Source: Planctomycetota bacterium | Lineage (GTDB): Bacteria > Planctomycetota > UBA1135 > GCA-002686595 | Reading direction: 5' to 3' | Length of the DNA: 64,000 nucleotides | Assembly (NCBI GenBank): GCA_021413885.1 | Contig: JAIOPM010000025.1 | Location: 124,001-188,000 of the forward strand | In this document: piece after piece, positions 26,816-35,012 of the stretch | Position numbering within the stretch: the first letter of the stretch is position 1 | Layout of the letters: each line of letters begins with the position of its first letter | The notes under the pieces: model-generated | What the model saw: only the letters and a program-made list of their open reading frames with translations | Told to the model about the DNA's origin: nothing | Database searches by the model: none | Made by a program: the position numbers and the translations under genes

Positions 26816-27567
26816 GGGGGGCAACGAACGCACTCGCGCTCGGCGGCGCACTCGCGCTCGTCGGTCTGCTCGGCGGGTGCAAGTCGGTCGCCGAGCACCT
26901 GGTGCTCGGCAGCCACCAAGAGATCGTCGTCGACACGAATCCCGTTCAGTTGCGGCTGATCGCCCAGGTCGACGCCCTGACGGCGGCAACGGTCCCGGGC
27001 GGTCCCGACGACTGGCAGGTCAAGAACGTGCACCTCATCCGCGCCGCTTGCGCGGAAGCCCGCGTCGGGCTCGTGCTGATCGACGATGCGGCGAACAAGG
27101 TGCTGTACCTGCGCATGCTCACGGACCGGATCCCCAGTCATCTCCCCGATGCGGCGGAGCGTGCTCGACAGCGGGAGAGCGCGGGACGGGCGTCGTTCGA
27201 GGCGAGCAAGAAGACGAACTGGGTTTGGATGCAGTGCTCGAGCGCGCTGGACGACGTTCGTCCGGTCTTGAAGGCGTACCAGGACGGCGTGAGCCAGCCG
27301 GGGGTCGTCGGATTCTCTCCCGAGCTCGTGGCGTACACCGATCAGATCGCGCAATTGGAGAGGTCGCTGTCCGAGTTCACCCTGATCTGGCAGTCGCTGG
27401 TCGCGCAGCCGACCGCGGACATCCTCGCGACGTTCGAGACCTCGGATGCCGCGACCGAGCTCGGCATCACCGGCGCGGTCGAGGTCGCGCGGGAGAAGGC
27501 GAACGTCGTGCTCGACCGAATCGCCGAGATCCGCGGCAAGCGCTTCGAGTTCACCACGGATCTCTAG
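26812..27567 (+). CDS. Lipoprotein of the toxin-like cassette
   Basis: A 251-residue protein with GTG start at 26812, inside the GTGA overlap with component B. The signal peptide ends in the lipobox LLGGC (Cys23). The mature part is predicted largely helical, with charged segments around 110-135 and 170-240, and has no large hydrophobic segment. Position and coupling suggest it works with the two toxin-like proteins, either as a third, membrane-tethered component, as an assembly factor, or as a protective (immunity) protein that binds the components in the periplasm. The sequence alone does not choose among these. I recognise no family. Confidence 0.6.
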   Translation: MRGATNALALGGALALVGLLGGCKSVAEHLVLGSHQEIVVDTNPVQLRLIAQVDALTAATVPGGPDDWQVKNVHLIRAACAEARVGLVLIDDAANKVLYLRMLTDRIPSHLPDAAERARQRESAGRASFEASKKTNWVWMQCSSALDDVRPVLKAYQDGVSQPGVVGFSPELVAYTDQIAQLERSLSEFTLIWQSLVAQPTADILATFETSDAATELGITGAVEVAREKANVVLDRIAEIRGKRFEFTTDL

Positions 27568-27568
27568 G

Positions 27569-27597
27569 TCGCGGCAGCGAGCGGCTCGCCGCCGCGA
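27569..27597 (+). terminator. Terminator-like hairpin after the toxin-like cassette
   Basis: Stem of 7 bases (27569-27575 with 27591-27597), one A-C mismatch, a further 5-base stem (27577-27581 with 27585-27589) and a CGG loop. It begins two bases after the stop of the lipoprotein gene and lies before the convergent stop at 27616, so it could end both transcripts. No T-run. Confidence 0.6.
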
Positions 27598-27615
27598 GAC
27601 CGCGCCAACGTCCGC

Positions 27616-28068
27616 TCAGGTGTCTTTCACCGGCCTGAGCAGCCGTGCCGCGTGCTCGTTGCGTTCGCGGTCCGCCCGTGCGTTGACGTCGGCGAGTCCC
27701 GCCTCGAACTCGGCGAGCAGCGCCGGAGTGTACGCCCGACGATCGAAGCCGTGGCGCTGGCGGAACGCCTTGAGGAAGTGATTGCGGTCGCGGTCGAGTT
27801 GGTCTTGGCGCTCGATCCATTCGCGGCGCACCGCGTCGAGGCGCGCGAGCTCCGGTTCGGCGAGCGGCTTCGCAAACAGCGCGCGCAGCAGCTCCTCGCC
27901 GCGCGCCGAGAGCTCGAGCACGATCGCCGCCTCGCGACCGAGTCCGCAGTTGGTCGGCTTCGCGCTCGCTCCCGACGCCAACGCCGCACCCGCGGCTTGC
28001 TTCGCCCGCGATTGGAAGACGGCCTCCTGCAAGAAGGCTTCGGCGAGCGCGAGACGATCGCCGTCCAT
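27616..28068 (-). CDS. Hypothetical helical protein
   Basis: A 150-residue protein starting at ATG 28068, four bases after the bacilliredoxin stop. The sequence is charged and predicted helical, with RREWIERQDQLDRDRNHFLKAFRQR likely to form a coiled coil, and contains one Cys in a TNCGLGRE context. There is no signal peptide or catalytic motif. The close spacing indicates cotranscription with the bacilliredoxin. I recognise no family. Confidence 0.55.
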   Translation of the reverse strand: MDGDRLALAEAFLQEAVFQSRAKQAAGAALASGASAKPTNCGLGREAAIVLELSARGEELLRALFAKPLAEPELARLDAVRREWIERQDQLDRDRNHFLKAFRQRHGFDRRAYTPALLAEFEAGLADVNARADRERNEHAARLLRPVKDT

Positions 28069-28072
28069 GGGC

Positions 28073-28483
28073 TCAGCAGTGTTCGTTGTAGGCGTCGGCG
28101 AGCAGCTTGCCGACCACGCTCGCGTCGCGGCCTTCGATGTCCTGGCGCTGGACCATCTTCACCAGCTTGCCGTCCTTGAAGAGCGCGATCTGCGGCGAGC
28201 TCGGGCGGTACGGCGCGAACGATTCGCGCGCCTTCGCGGTCGCGTCGGGCTCCATGCCGGCGAAGACCGTGAACATGTTCGCGGGCTTCTTCGCGTTCAT
28301 CAGCGACATGCGCAGACCCGGGCGCGCGCCGGCGGCGGCGCAACCGCAAACCGAGTTGACGAAGACGAGCGTCGTGCCCGGCAGCTTCAGCGCCGACTCG
28401 ACTTCGGCGGGCGTGCGGAGTTCCTTGACGCCCAGGCGGGTGACTTCATCGCGGAACGGTTGGACCATCTCGGGGTCGTACAT
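28073..28483 (-). CDS. BrxA/BrxB-type bacilliredoxin
   Basis: A 136-residue thioredoxin-fold protein with a VCGCAAA motif (Cys46 and Cys48), the CxC site that defines the bacilliredoxin (formerly DUF1094/YphP) family, along with GTTLVFVNS before it and SPQIALFKDGKLV after it. Members remove bacillithiol from oxidised proteins in Firmicutes. Planctomycete relatives are known, but whether this organism makes bacillithiol cannot be seen here. The start at ATG 28483 has a good AGGAG ten bases upstream. It is followed tightly by the 150-residue gene. Confidence 0.85.
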   Translation of the reverse strand: MYDPEMVQPFRDEVTRLGVKELRTPAEVESALKLPGTTLVFVNSVCGCAAAGARPGLRMSLMNAKKPANMFTVFAGMEPDATAKARESFAPYRPSSPQIALFKDGKLVKMVQRQDIEGRDASVVGKLLADAYNEHC

Positions 28484-28558
28484 AGCGTTGCTCCTCTGGA
28501 TTCGGGCGGGATCGATCGGGTCGCGGGCGAACAATTCTACCGTCGGGTGGAGAGTTCG

Positions 28559-28909
28559 CTAGCGCGGCGCGTCGGCGTCGTCGGACGGCCACAGGCGCTC
28601 GCGGTCGCGCTCCATCTCCTCGAGGACCGAGAGCAACGTCGCCTTCTCGTCGAGCATCGCGATCGCGTCGACGTTGAGTTGGCAGACGGCGCAGACCGGG
28701 CGTTGGCCGCGGTAGCTCATCACGTCGAGGGTGGCGAGCACCACGTCCTCGATCCCGAAGCGCTCCGCGTCGATCGGCGTGCCGTCCTCGGCGAAGCCGA
28801 AGAAGCGCTTCACCTCCGCCGGGCTGCGGCAGCACAGGTAGCAACGGTCCTTGTTCCCCGCGCGATCGAGCGCGGCGAAGTACTCCTGGAAGCGTTCCTC
28901 CATCGCCAT
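28559..28909 (-). CDS. Small protein with paired cysteine motifs
   Basis: A 116-residue protein with RCYLCC near residue 23 and VCAVC near residue 72, each resembling half of a zinc-ribbon or treble-clef site. The second half of the protein is helical (LLSVLEEMERDRERLW). A zinc-binding role is inferred; no family can be named. ATG 28909 is preceded by GGAG. It is separated by 27 bases from the upstream ATPase gene and by 75 from the bacilliredoxin, all on the same strand. Confidence 0.6.
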   Translation of the reverse strand: MAMEERFQEYFAALDRAGNKDRCYLCCRSPAEVKRFFGFAEDGTPIDAERFGIEDVVLATLDVMSYRGQRPVCAVCQLNVDAIAMLDEKATLLSVLEEMERDRERLWPSDDADAPR

Positions 28910-28936
28910 GCAGCACGAACTCCGTCTCGACGCCCT

Positions 28937-30298
28937 CTAGAGCAACTCACCCTTCGGTACGAGCTCGACCTCCAACGGACGGTCGACGCGCGCGGTGAGG
29001 CCGTAAACGAGTTTCTTCACCTCGCCGCCCATCGCTTCGCGGAGCTCGCCCAGTTCTTTCTCGAGCGGTGCGAGTTCGCGTTCGCCGTCGGGCACCACGA
29101 TCGCGGCGACCGGATTGCCGCGCGCGGTGCGGCCGATCGCGCGGACGAAGATGCCGGGGAAGCGGCCGGTCTCGGTCACTTCCTCGCCGAGGAGATCCGC
29201 CGACTCGCGCGCGAGGTGATCGAGGATGAACTCGGTGCGCGCTTCGTCGAGCAGACGCGGGAAGTCGGGCTGCACGAACTCCTCGAGCACGCGCGAGCCG
29301 CGCCCGGCGTGAACGAGAGACAGGTGCGGCTGCAAGTAACGGAAGTGGAACTGCAGGAAGCGATCGGCGATCCGATACGTGCCGCGGCGCGAACGCAGCG
29401 GATCGGGGTCGTAGAGCGGGACTTCGCGTTCGACGAGCTCGAGCTCGCGGAGCACCGTCAGGTACTTGTTCGCGGTCGTCGCGTCGACGCCGACCTCGAG
29501 GGCGATGTCGTTGAGGCGTTGAGCGCCGCGCGCGACTGCGGCGAGGATCGAGTTGTACGTCGCGGGGTTCGTTAGCTCGGTGCGCAAGAGGAACTGCGCT
29601 TCGTCGAAGAGGAAGCCCTCGGGCCGCAGGATCTCCTTCTGTACGTTCTCCGAGAGCGTCAACGCGTCGTCGAAGCGCGCCAAGTACGCGGGCATGCCGC
29701 CGAGGATCGCGTAAGCGAGGACACGGTCCTGCAGCTTCCACTTCGGGAAGAAGCCGAGCGTGTCGCGCGGCGCCAGGGGCTCGAGACGCTTCTGCGAAGT
29801 GCGCCTGCCGAACAGCGGCGACTTCTCCGACAACACCTCGGTCTCCATGAACGAGACCTGACTGCCGCACAGAACCAGGAGGAGCGAACTTTTCTTGCCG
29901 CGCGTGTCCCAGAAGCGCTGGAGCTGCGACGGCACGCTCTTCTGCGCCTCGCACAGGTACGGGAACTCGTCGAGGACCACGGTCAGTCGCTCGCCATTCG
30001 CGCGCTCGGCGACGAACGAAAGCGCCGTCGTCCAGTCGGGGAAGTCGATCGTCGCCGCGAGTTCGTCGCCGAGCCCCTCGACGATCGCCTGGCGGAACGC
30101 GCGGAGGTTGTCGCGGTCGCGCTGTTGGGTCGCGAGGAAGTAGACCGAGCGATGGCGCTGACAGAACTGCTGGAGCAGCTCGGTCTTGCCGACTCGACGG
30201 CGCCCGTAGAGGACGTAGAACTCAGGTTTGGCGGAGGCGTGGAGTTCTTCGAGGAAGGCGAGCTCGGGATCGCGGCCGATGAACATCGCTTCGACCAT
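28937..30298 (-). CDS. DUF234-type AAA ATPase (archaeal-ATPase family)
   Basis: A 453-residue protein. Walker A is YGRRRVGKTE (31-40) and Walker B is LTVVLDEFPYL (Asp110-Glu111). A winged-helix-like region (about 225-280, LNDIALEVGVDATTANKYLTVL) follows, then a C-terminal DUF234-type domain with DRFLQFHFRYLQP. These ATPases are common, often transferred proteins of unresolved function; a link to regulation or stress has been suggested for relatives. ATG 30298 has almost no leader after the palindromic promoter-like site, and Met5 at 30286 is an alternative start. It heads the minus-strand cluster containing the bacilliredoxin. Confidence 0.85.
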   Translation of the reverse strand: MVEAMFIGRDPELAFLEELHASAKPEFYVLYGRRRVGKTELLQQFCQRHRSVYFLATQQRDRDNLRAFRQAIVEGLGDELAATIDFPDWTTALSFVAERANGERLTVVLDEFPYLCEAQKSVPSQLQRFWDTRGKKSSLLLVLCGSQVSFMETEVLSEKSPLFGRRTSQKRLEPLAPRDTLGFFPKWKLQDRVLAYAILGGMPAYLARFDDALTLSENVQKEILRPEGFLFDEAQFLLRTELTNPATYNSILAAVARGAQRLNDIALEVGVDATTANKYLTVLRELELVEREVPLYDPDPLRSRRGTYRIADRFLQFHFRYLQPHLSLVHAGRGSRVLEEFVQPDFPRLLDEARTEFILDHLARESADLLGEEVTETGRFPGIFVRAIGRTARGNPVAAIVVPDGERELAPLEKELGELREAMGGEVKKLVYGLTARVDRPLEVELVPKGELL

Positions 30299-30305
30299 AG
30301 CGGCC

Positions 30306-30331
30306 CGTATTATACGAGCAAGTATATTACG
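30306..30331 (-). promoter_or_regulatory. AT-rich double palindrome with a -10-like TATAAT
   Basis: Two palindromic half-elements, CGTATTATACG (30306-30316) and AGTATATTACG (30321-30331), related to each other as inverted copies at 9 of 11 bases. On the minus strand the first contains TATAAT (30309-30314), placing a start of transcription about four bases before ATG 30298. No convincing -35 is visible. The arrangement looks like a promoter covered by an operator. It stands out by base composition from everything around it. Confidence 0.5.
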
Positions 30332-30473
30332 GAACGGGCTTGCTGACCCAACCGGCGGGGATCCAAGGCTGCTACGCTTTCGCCGACGCGGCGGGTCGAG
30401 GGGAACTCTGCGCAGCGTTGGAACGCCCCGGCACGCAGGCGAAGTCGCCTCGCGTCGAGAACGAAGTCACCCC

Positions 30474-32570
30474 ATGAGCGCGAACTCTTCACCCGACGTG
30501 CGTCCCGCATTGCCGGGTTCGGCGAATGCGACCGCGACGTGGATCGAGCTCGAGCGCCACATGATCGCGATGCTCGCGCACGGCGCGGGTCTGTCGGAGA
30601 TCCTCGAAGAGGTCGCGCGCTGCGTCGAACTCGCATTGCCCGGCCACCACGTGTCGATCATGCGGCGTTCGCGGTCGGCGAACGAGCTCCTGCTCGAAGT
30701 CGGTCCGACGCTGCCGCGTGAATACGCCGAGGCCGTCGCGCGCGTGCCGATCGGCCCCGACATCGGATCGTGCGGTTCGGCGGCGTTCTTGCGCCGCCGC
30801 GTCGTCGTCGAGGACATCGCGGTCGATCCGCGTTGGGCCGGTTGGCGCGACCTCGCGCTCCGCGCCGGACTGCGCGCGTGTTGGTCGCAGCCGATCATCG
30901 GGTCGAGCGGCGATCTGCTCGGCGCGTTCGCGCTCTACTTGCAGACTCCCGGCGGTCCGTCGGCCGACGAAGTCGATCACATCGAGATTGCAGCGCACTT
31001 GGTCGGGCTCGCGATCGAGCGCAACGAAGCCGAGAGCCAACGCCGCTTGCGCGATGCGATCGTCAACGAGCTCACCGACTCCGTGATCGTCTTCGATCGC
31101 GACCTGCGCATCGTCGAGTGCAATCCGGCGACCGAGCGCATGTGGGGCTACACGCGCGCCGAGCTGCTCGGCAAGACGCCGGCCTTCTTCTATCCGCGGG
31201 CTGATCAGCCGGAGCAGGTCGCGAACGAAGTCGTGGCAACCGTTCGACGCGACGGACGCTGGGACGGTGAGCGCCCGTTCGAGACCAAGAGCGGTCGCGT
31301 CGGCGTGCGCGACGTGACCGTGCTCTTGCTCAAGGATCCGGCCGGCCGCGAGTTCGGGTTCCTCGCGATCAATCGCGACGTCACCGCTCAACGGCGCGCC
31401 GAAGTCGAACGCGAGGAACTGCGCGGCAAGATGCTGCAGACGCAGAAGCTCGAGAGCCTCGGCATCCTCGCCGGCGGCATCGCGCACGACTTCAACAACC
31501 TGTTGACCGGCATCCTCGGCAATGCGGAACTCGCGCTCGACAACGCCGGCCTCGGGGCGCACACGCGCACCGCGTTGCTCGCGATCCAGCGTTCCGCGGA
31601 TCGCGCGGCGGATCTCACGCGGCAGATGCTCGCGTACTCCGGACGCGCGGCGTTCGAGCTCTCGGTCACCGAACTCTCCGCCGAAGTGCGCGAGATCGGT
31701 TCGCTGCTCGGCAGCTCGATCGCGAAGAAGGTCGACCTGCGTTTCGAGCTCGCGCCCAACTTGCCGCCGATCGAGGCCGATCGCGCGCAGCTCCAACAGC
31801 TGACGATGAACTTGGTGATCAACGCCGCCGAAGCGATCGGCGACGAGCCCGGCGAAGTCGTGGTCTCGACGTGGGCGTGGACCAACGGCAGCGTCGAGCT
31901 CGACGTGCAGTACCCGACCGACGGTTTGCCGCCGGGACGCTACGCGGTGCTCGAAGTGCGCGACAACGGTTGCGGCATGGACGCCGAGACGTTGCGGCTG
32001 ATCTTCGATCCGTTCTTCACCACCAAGTTCACCGGCCGCGGCCTCGGCCTCGCCGCAGTGATCGGCATCGTGCGCGCGCACTACGGCGGCTTGAAGGTCT
32101 CGTCGGAGGTCGGGCGCGGCACCGTGTTCCGCGTCTACCTTCCGTTCTCGACCAAGGAGCGCACGTCCGATGACGCCGGAGCGCTCGGGCAACTCGCGAC
32201 ACGCGCGACGGTGCTCGTGATCGACGACGAACCGGTGGTCACCGATCTCGTAGCGACGTCGCTCGAGCTCTTCGGCCACCGCGTGTTCGTCGCGCTGTCG
32301 GGCGAGCAGGGGCTCGCGATCTTCGAAGCCCACGCCGACGAGATCGACGTCGTGCTGCTCGACGTGACGATGCCGCGCCTCGGCGCCCGCGAGATCCTCG
32401 ACGCGTTGCGCCGTCGCCGTCAGGACGTGCGCGTCGTGTTGAGCTCGGGCTACGCCGAAGCCGAGGTCGCACGCCAATTCGCCCAGGGCGAGTTCGAAGG
32501 CTTCATCCAGAAGCCCTACTCGCCGCAAACGCTGCAAGACGGTTTGCGACGGGCGCTCGAGAAGCGCTGA
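30474..32570 (+). CDS. Hybrid sensor histidine kinase (GAF-PAS-HisKA-HATPase-REC)
   Basis: A 698-residue protein with no membrane helix, so probably cytoplasmic. A GAF domain (about 25-185, with CGSAAFLRRRVVVEDI) and a PAS domain (about 190-305, ECNPATERMWGYTRAELLG) precede the kinase core. The phosphoacceptor His338 is in GGIAHDFNNLL, the ATPase motifs are VINAAEAI, VRDNGCGM and GRGLGLAAV, and a receiver domain with probable Asp630 (VVLLDVTMP) closes the protein. The HDFNN-type box is shared with kinases whose own receiver regulates the phosphate flow. ATG 30474 was chosen because upstream frame sequence is not conserved-looking and crosses the neighbouring promoter. The stop is followed by a strong hairpin. 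Confidence 0.9.
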   Translation: MSANSSPDVRPALPGSANATATWIELERHMIAMLAHGAGLSEILEEVARCVELALPGHHVSIMRRSRSANELLLEVGPTLPREYAEAVARVPIGPDIGSCGSAAFLRRRVVVEDIAVDPRWAGWRDLALRAGLRACWSQPIIGSSGDLLGAFALYLQTPGGPSADEVDHIEIAAHLVGLAIERNEAESQRRLRDAIVNELTDSVIVFDRDLRIVECNPATERMWGYTRAELLGKTPAFFYPRADQPEQVANEVVATVRRDGRWDGERPFETKSGRVGVRDVTVLLLKDPAGREFGFLAINRDVTAQRRAEVEREELRGKMLQTQKLESLGILAGGIAHDFNNLLTGILGNAELALDNAGLGAHTRTALLAIQRSADRAADLTRQMLAYSGRAAFELSVTELSAEVREIGSLLGSSIAKKVDLRFELAPNLPPIEADRAQLQQLTMNLVINAAEAIGDEPGEVVVSTWAWTNGSVELDVQYPTDGLPPGRYAVLEVRDNGCGMDAETLRLIFDPFFTTKFTGRGLGLAAVIGIVRAHYGGLKVSSEVGRGTVFRVYLPFSTKERTSDDAGALGQLATRATVLVIDDEPVVTDLVATSLELFGHRVFVALSGEQGLAIFEAHADEIDVVLLDVTMPRLGAREILDALRRRRQDVRVVLSSGYAEAEVARQFAQGEFEGFIQKPYSPQTLQDGLRRALEKR

Positions 32571-32575
32571 AGGTC

Positions 32576-32598
32576 CGCGCGATCGGGAAGATCGCGCG
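32576..32598 (+). terminator. Terminator-like hairpin after the second kinase
   Basis: A perfect 9-base inverted repeat (32576-32584 with 32590-32598) around GGGAA, five bases after the kinase stop. It lacks a T-run but is tightly placed. Confidence 0.6.
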
Positions 32599-32676
32599 AA
32601 GGCGTCCGCGAGCTACAGTTGAGGGAGTCGCCTCGTCGGTCGTCCGTGACTCCGACGGTTGCGACGCCACCGACCG

Positions 32677-34995
32677 ATGAGCGCCGCACCGAGCCGAGAG
32701 ACCGCGCCCGCGCTCGTCGACTCGTGGTCCGTCGAGGACCGACGGCCGATCGCGTTCCGCGACGGCGGCGTGAAGGTCCTGCTCGCGTTCGCGCTGGTGC
32801 TCCAGGTCGTCGCGTGGACGTGGCAGCGCGGCTATCCGCTCGCCGACGCGGTCGAGTTCATGGACCGAGCGCGCGATTGGGTCGACGGACGAGCGCTCGG
32901 CGGCGACGGCACGATCCGTTCGTTCGCGTTTTCGGCGCTGTTCGTGCCGCTCTTCGGCCTCGCGCGTCTCGTCGGCCTCGAGGATCAGCGCATCCTGTTG
33001 CCGATCGCGCGCGGCATGCAGGTCGCGTTGGCGCTCGGCCTGGTCTTCGTCTGCGCGCGCTTCGCGTCGCGCGTCGTCGGACGGCGCGCGGGTTTCGCGA
33101 CCGGCGCGTTGGTCGCGATGAACCCGTTCTTCCTGCTCTATTCGAGCTGGCCGATCTCGGGCATCGCCGCGGCGTTGTTCGTGACGCTCGGGCTCGAATG
33201 TCTCGCGGTGCGCTCCGACTTCCGGCGCGAAGTCGTCGGCGGGCTGTGGCTCGGCGCGGGCTTCTTGATGGCGTATCAGACGCTGCTCGTGATCCTCGCC
33301 GTGTGCGCCGCGCTGGTGCTGCGCGATCGGTGGAAGCACAAGCACGCGGTCGGCGCGGTGCTCGTCGGACTGTTCGCCGCGGTGACGTTGCAGGTCGGGC
33401 TCGACCGCGTCGTCTACGGCGAGTGGGGCGGAAGCGTCTGGCGCTACGCGATCGACAACGTCGGTTCGCAGGTGACGACGTGGCTCGTCCATCTCGGCCT
33501 CCACGACGCAGCTGCGAGCCTCTACACGTGGCAGAGCAAGATCCGCGGCTTCAGCGTCGACGCGACGATGGTCGGCACGCGCCAACTCCTGCCGCGGACT
33601 TGGTACTTCGAGCACTTCCACGAGATCTTCGTCGCGCCCGTGCTCGCGCTCGGGCTCGTCGGCGCGTGGCGCGCGTGGCGCGGACGCAACGGGACGATCG
33701 GGTTCCTGTTCCTCGTCTTCGCCGCGAACTTGCTGGTGATGAGCTTCAAGGGCGACAAGTCGTATCGCCTGTGGTTGCCGTTGCTCTCGACGATCCTTCC
33801 CGCCGCCGGTCTCGGCTTCGCGTGGTTGACGTCGACGACGCCGCGGCGTTTCGCGGCGAATGCGTTCGCGTGGGCCGCGATGGGCGCGGCGGTCGTGATG
33901 GGGCTCTTCATGTTGCGCGATCAACCGCTGACGAAGCACGGCGTCTATTGGCGGGCGATGGATCTCGTCAACGCCGAGCTCGAGCTCACGCCTCCGCCCG
34001 CCGGCCGCAAAGTGCACGTCGGTTCCGCGTACCCGTGGGCGGTCTTCCTGCGTCAGTCGCCGTACGTCGCGCTCGAGCGCATGACGCCGGCCCTCGAATC
34101 GTTCGCGAAACTCTCGTCGGCCGAACGTTCGCAGTTGTACGGCGTGCTCGACGGTCTCGACGCGTTGATCGTCCACCTTCCCGCGTTGACGCGCCCCGAT
34201 CACGCGGAGCTCTTCCGCGCGATCAACGAACGCTTCCGCGTCCGCGCCGCGTTCTACGACCAACGCACGCACGCCGAACTCGGTCCCGTCTACGTCCTCG
34301 AGCGTCACCGCGTCGCGGCGCGCGCGCGCCACTTCTACGAACTCGAACCGGTCGACGACGTCGCGCTCTACAGCGAAGTGCACAAGCTCGCGCATCCGGT
34401 CGACTTCGTGCGCGAAGGCGCGGAAGGATCCGGCGACGCGAAGGAGCAGCTGACGTTGCTCGGCTTCGAGATCGAGCCGATCCCGGGCTCCGGCCACCAG
34501 TGGATCACGTATCACTGGTACGCGGCGACCGATCTCACCCAGAACTACTTCGTCGTCGATCGCGTCACCGGACTCGACAACGCGACCAGCGCGCACAACA
34601 ACCACTTCCTCGCGTACGGCGCGCTGCCCGTCGGCTCGATCAAGCGCGGCACGGTGGTGCGCGAGAGCCACTTGCTGCTCGGCTGCGTCGATGCGTACTA
34701 CGCCGATCGTCCGTTCCGCCCGATCGGCGGCGCGTACCGGCGCGGCGATTCGATTCCCGCGCGCCTGTGGATCGCGGTGCTCGACGGCCCAGAGGGCAAG
34801 AACGGCGGCAAGGCGCTGACCGTGCGCGATCCCGCGAGCGGCGCCGCGCCGCGCGAGAGCGTCGACCCGCAGACGCTGTGGGGAGTCGACGGTTGGCGTT
34901 TCACGCCCACGGGTTTGGTGCAGGTCGGCGCGTTCTACTTGCCGGTGCACCCGTGGGCGAAGATCGCGGACGACGGCAAGCCGCTCGCGGAATAG
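32677..34995 (+). CDS. Multi-spanning membrane protein, GT39/ArnT-like glycosyltransferase
   Basis: A 772-residue protein. After about 35 polar residues come some 10 to 12 hydrophobic helices covering roughly residues 30-430, followed by a soluble domain to the end. The GYPLADAVEFMDRARDWVDG loop after the first helix resembles the acidic loop of the GT-C/PMT superfamily, which transfers sugars from a polyprenyl donor. The C-terminal domain (about 440-770) contains an LGFEIEPIPGSGHQWITYHWYA stretch and may bind a substrate outside the membrane. A specific acceptor is unknown. ATG 32677 is preferred to an upstream TTG. The repeat protein follows 17 bases later and is likely cotranscribed. Confidence 0.65.
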   Translation: MSAAPSRETAPALVDSWSVEDRRPIAFRDGGVKVLLAFALVLQVVAWTWQRGYPLADAVEFMDRARDWVDGRALGGDGTIRSFAFSALFVPLFGLARLVGLEDQRILLPIARGMQVALALGLVFVCARFASRVVGRRAGFATGALVAMNPFFLLYSSWPISGIAAALFVTLGLECLAVRSDFRREVVGGLWLGAGFLMAYQTLLVILAVCAALVLRDRWKHKHAVGAVLVGLFAAVTLQVGLDRVVYGEWGGSVWRYAIDNVGSQVTTWLVHLGLHDAAASLYTWQSKIRGFSVDATMVGTRQLLPRTWYFEHFHEIFVAPVLALGLVGAWRAWRGRNGTIGFLFLVFAANLLVMSFKGDKSYRLWLPLLSTILPAAGLGFAWLTSTTPRRFAANAFAWAAMGAAVVMGLFMLRDQPLTKHGVYWRAMDLVNAELELTPPPAGRKVHVGSAYPWAVFLRQSPYVALERMTPALESFAKLSSAERSQLYGVLDGLDALIVHLPALTRPDHAELFRAINERFRVRAAFYDQRTHAELGPVYVLERHRVAARARHFYELEPVDDVALYSEVHKLAHPVDFVREGAEGSGDAKEQLTLLGFEIEPIPGSGHQWITYHWYAATDLTQNYFVVDRVTGLDNATSAHNNHFLAYGALPVGSIKRGTVVRESHLLLGCVDAYYADRPFRPIGGAYRRGDSIPARLWIAVLDGPEGKNGGKALTVRDPASGAAPRESVDPQTLWGVDGWRFTPTGLVQVGAFYLPVHPWAKIADDGKPLAE

Positions 34996-35012
34996 AGAGC
35001 GAGGAGCTGTCG

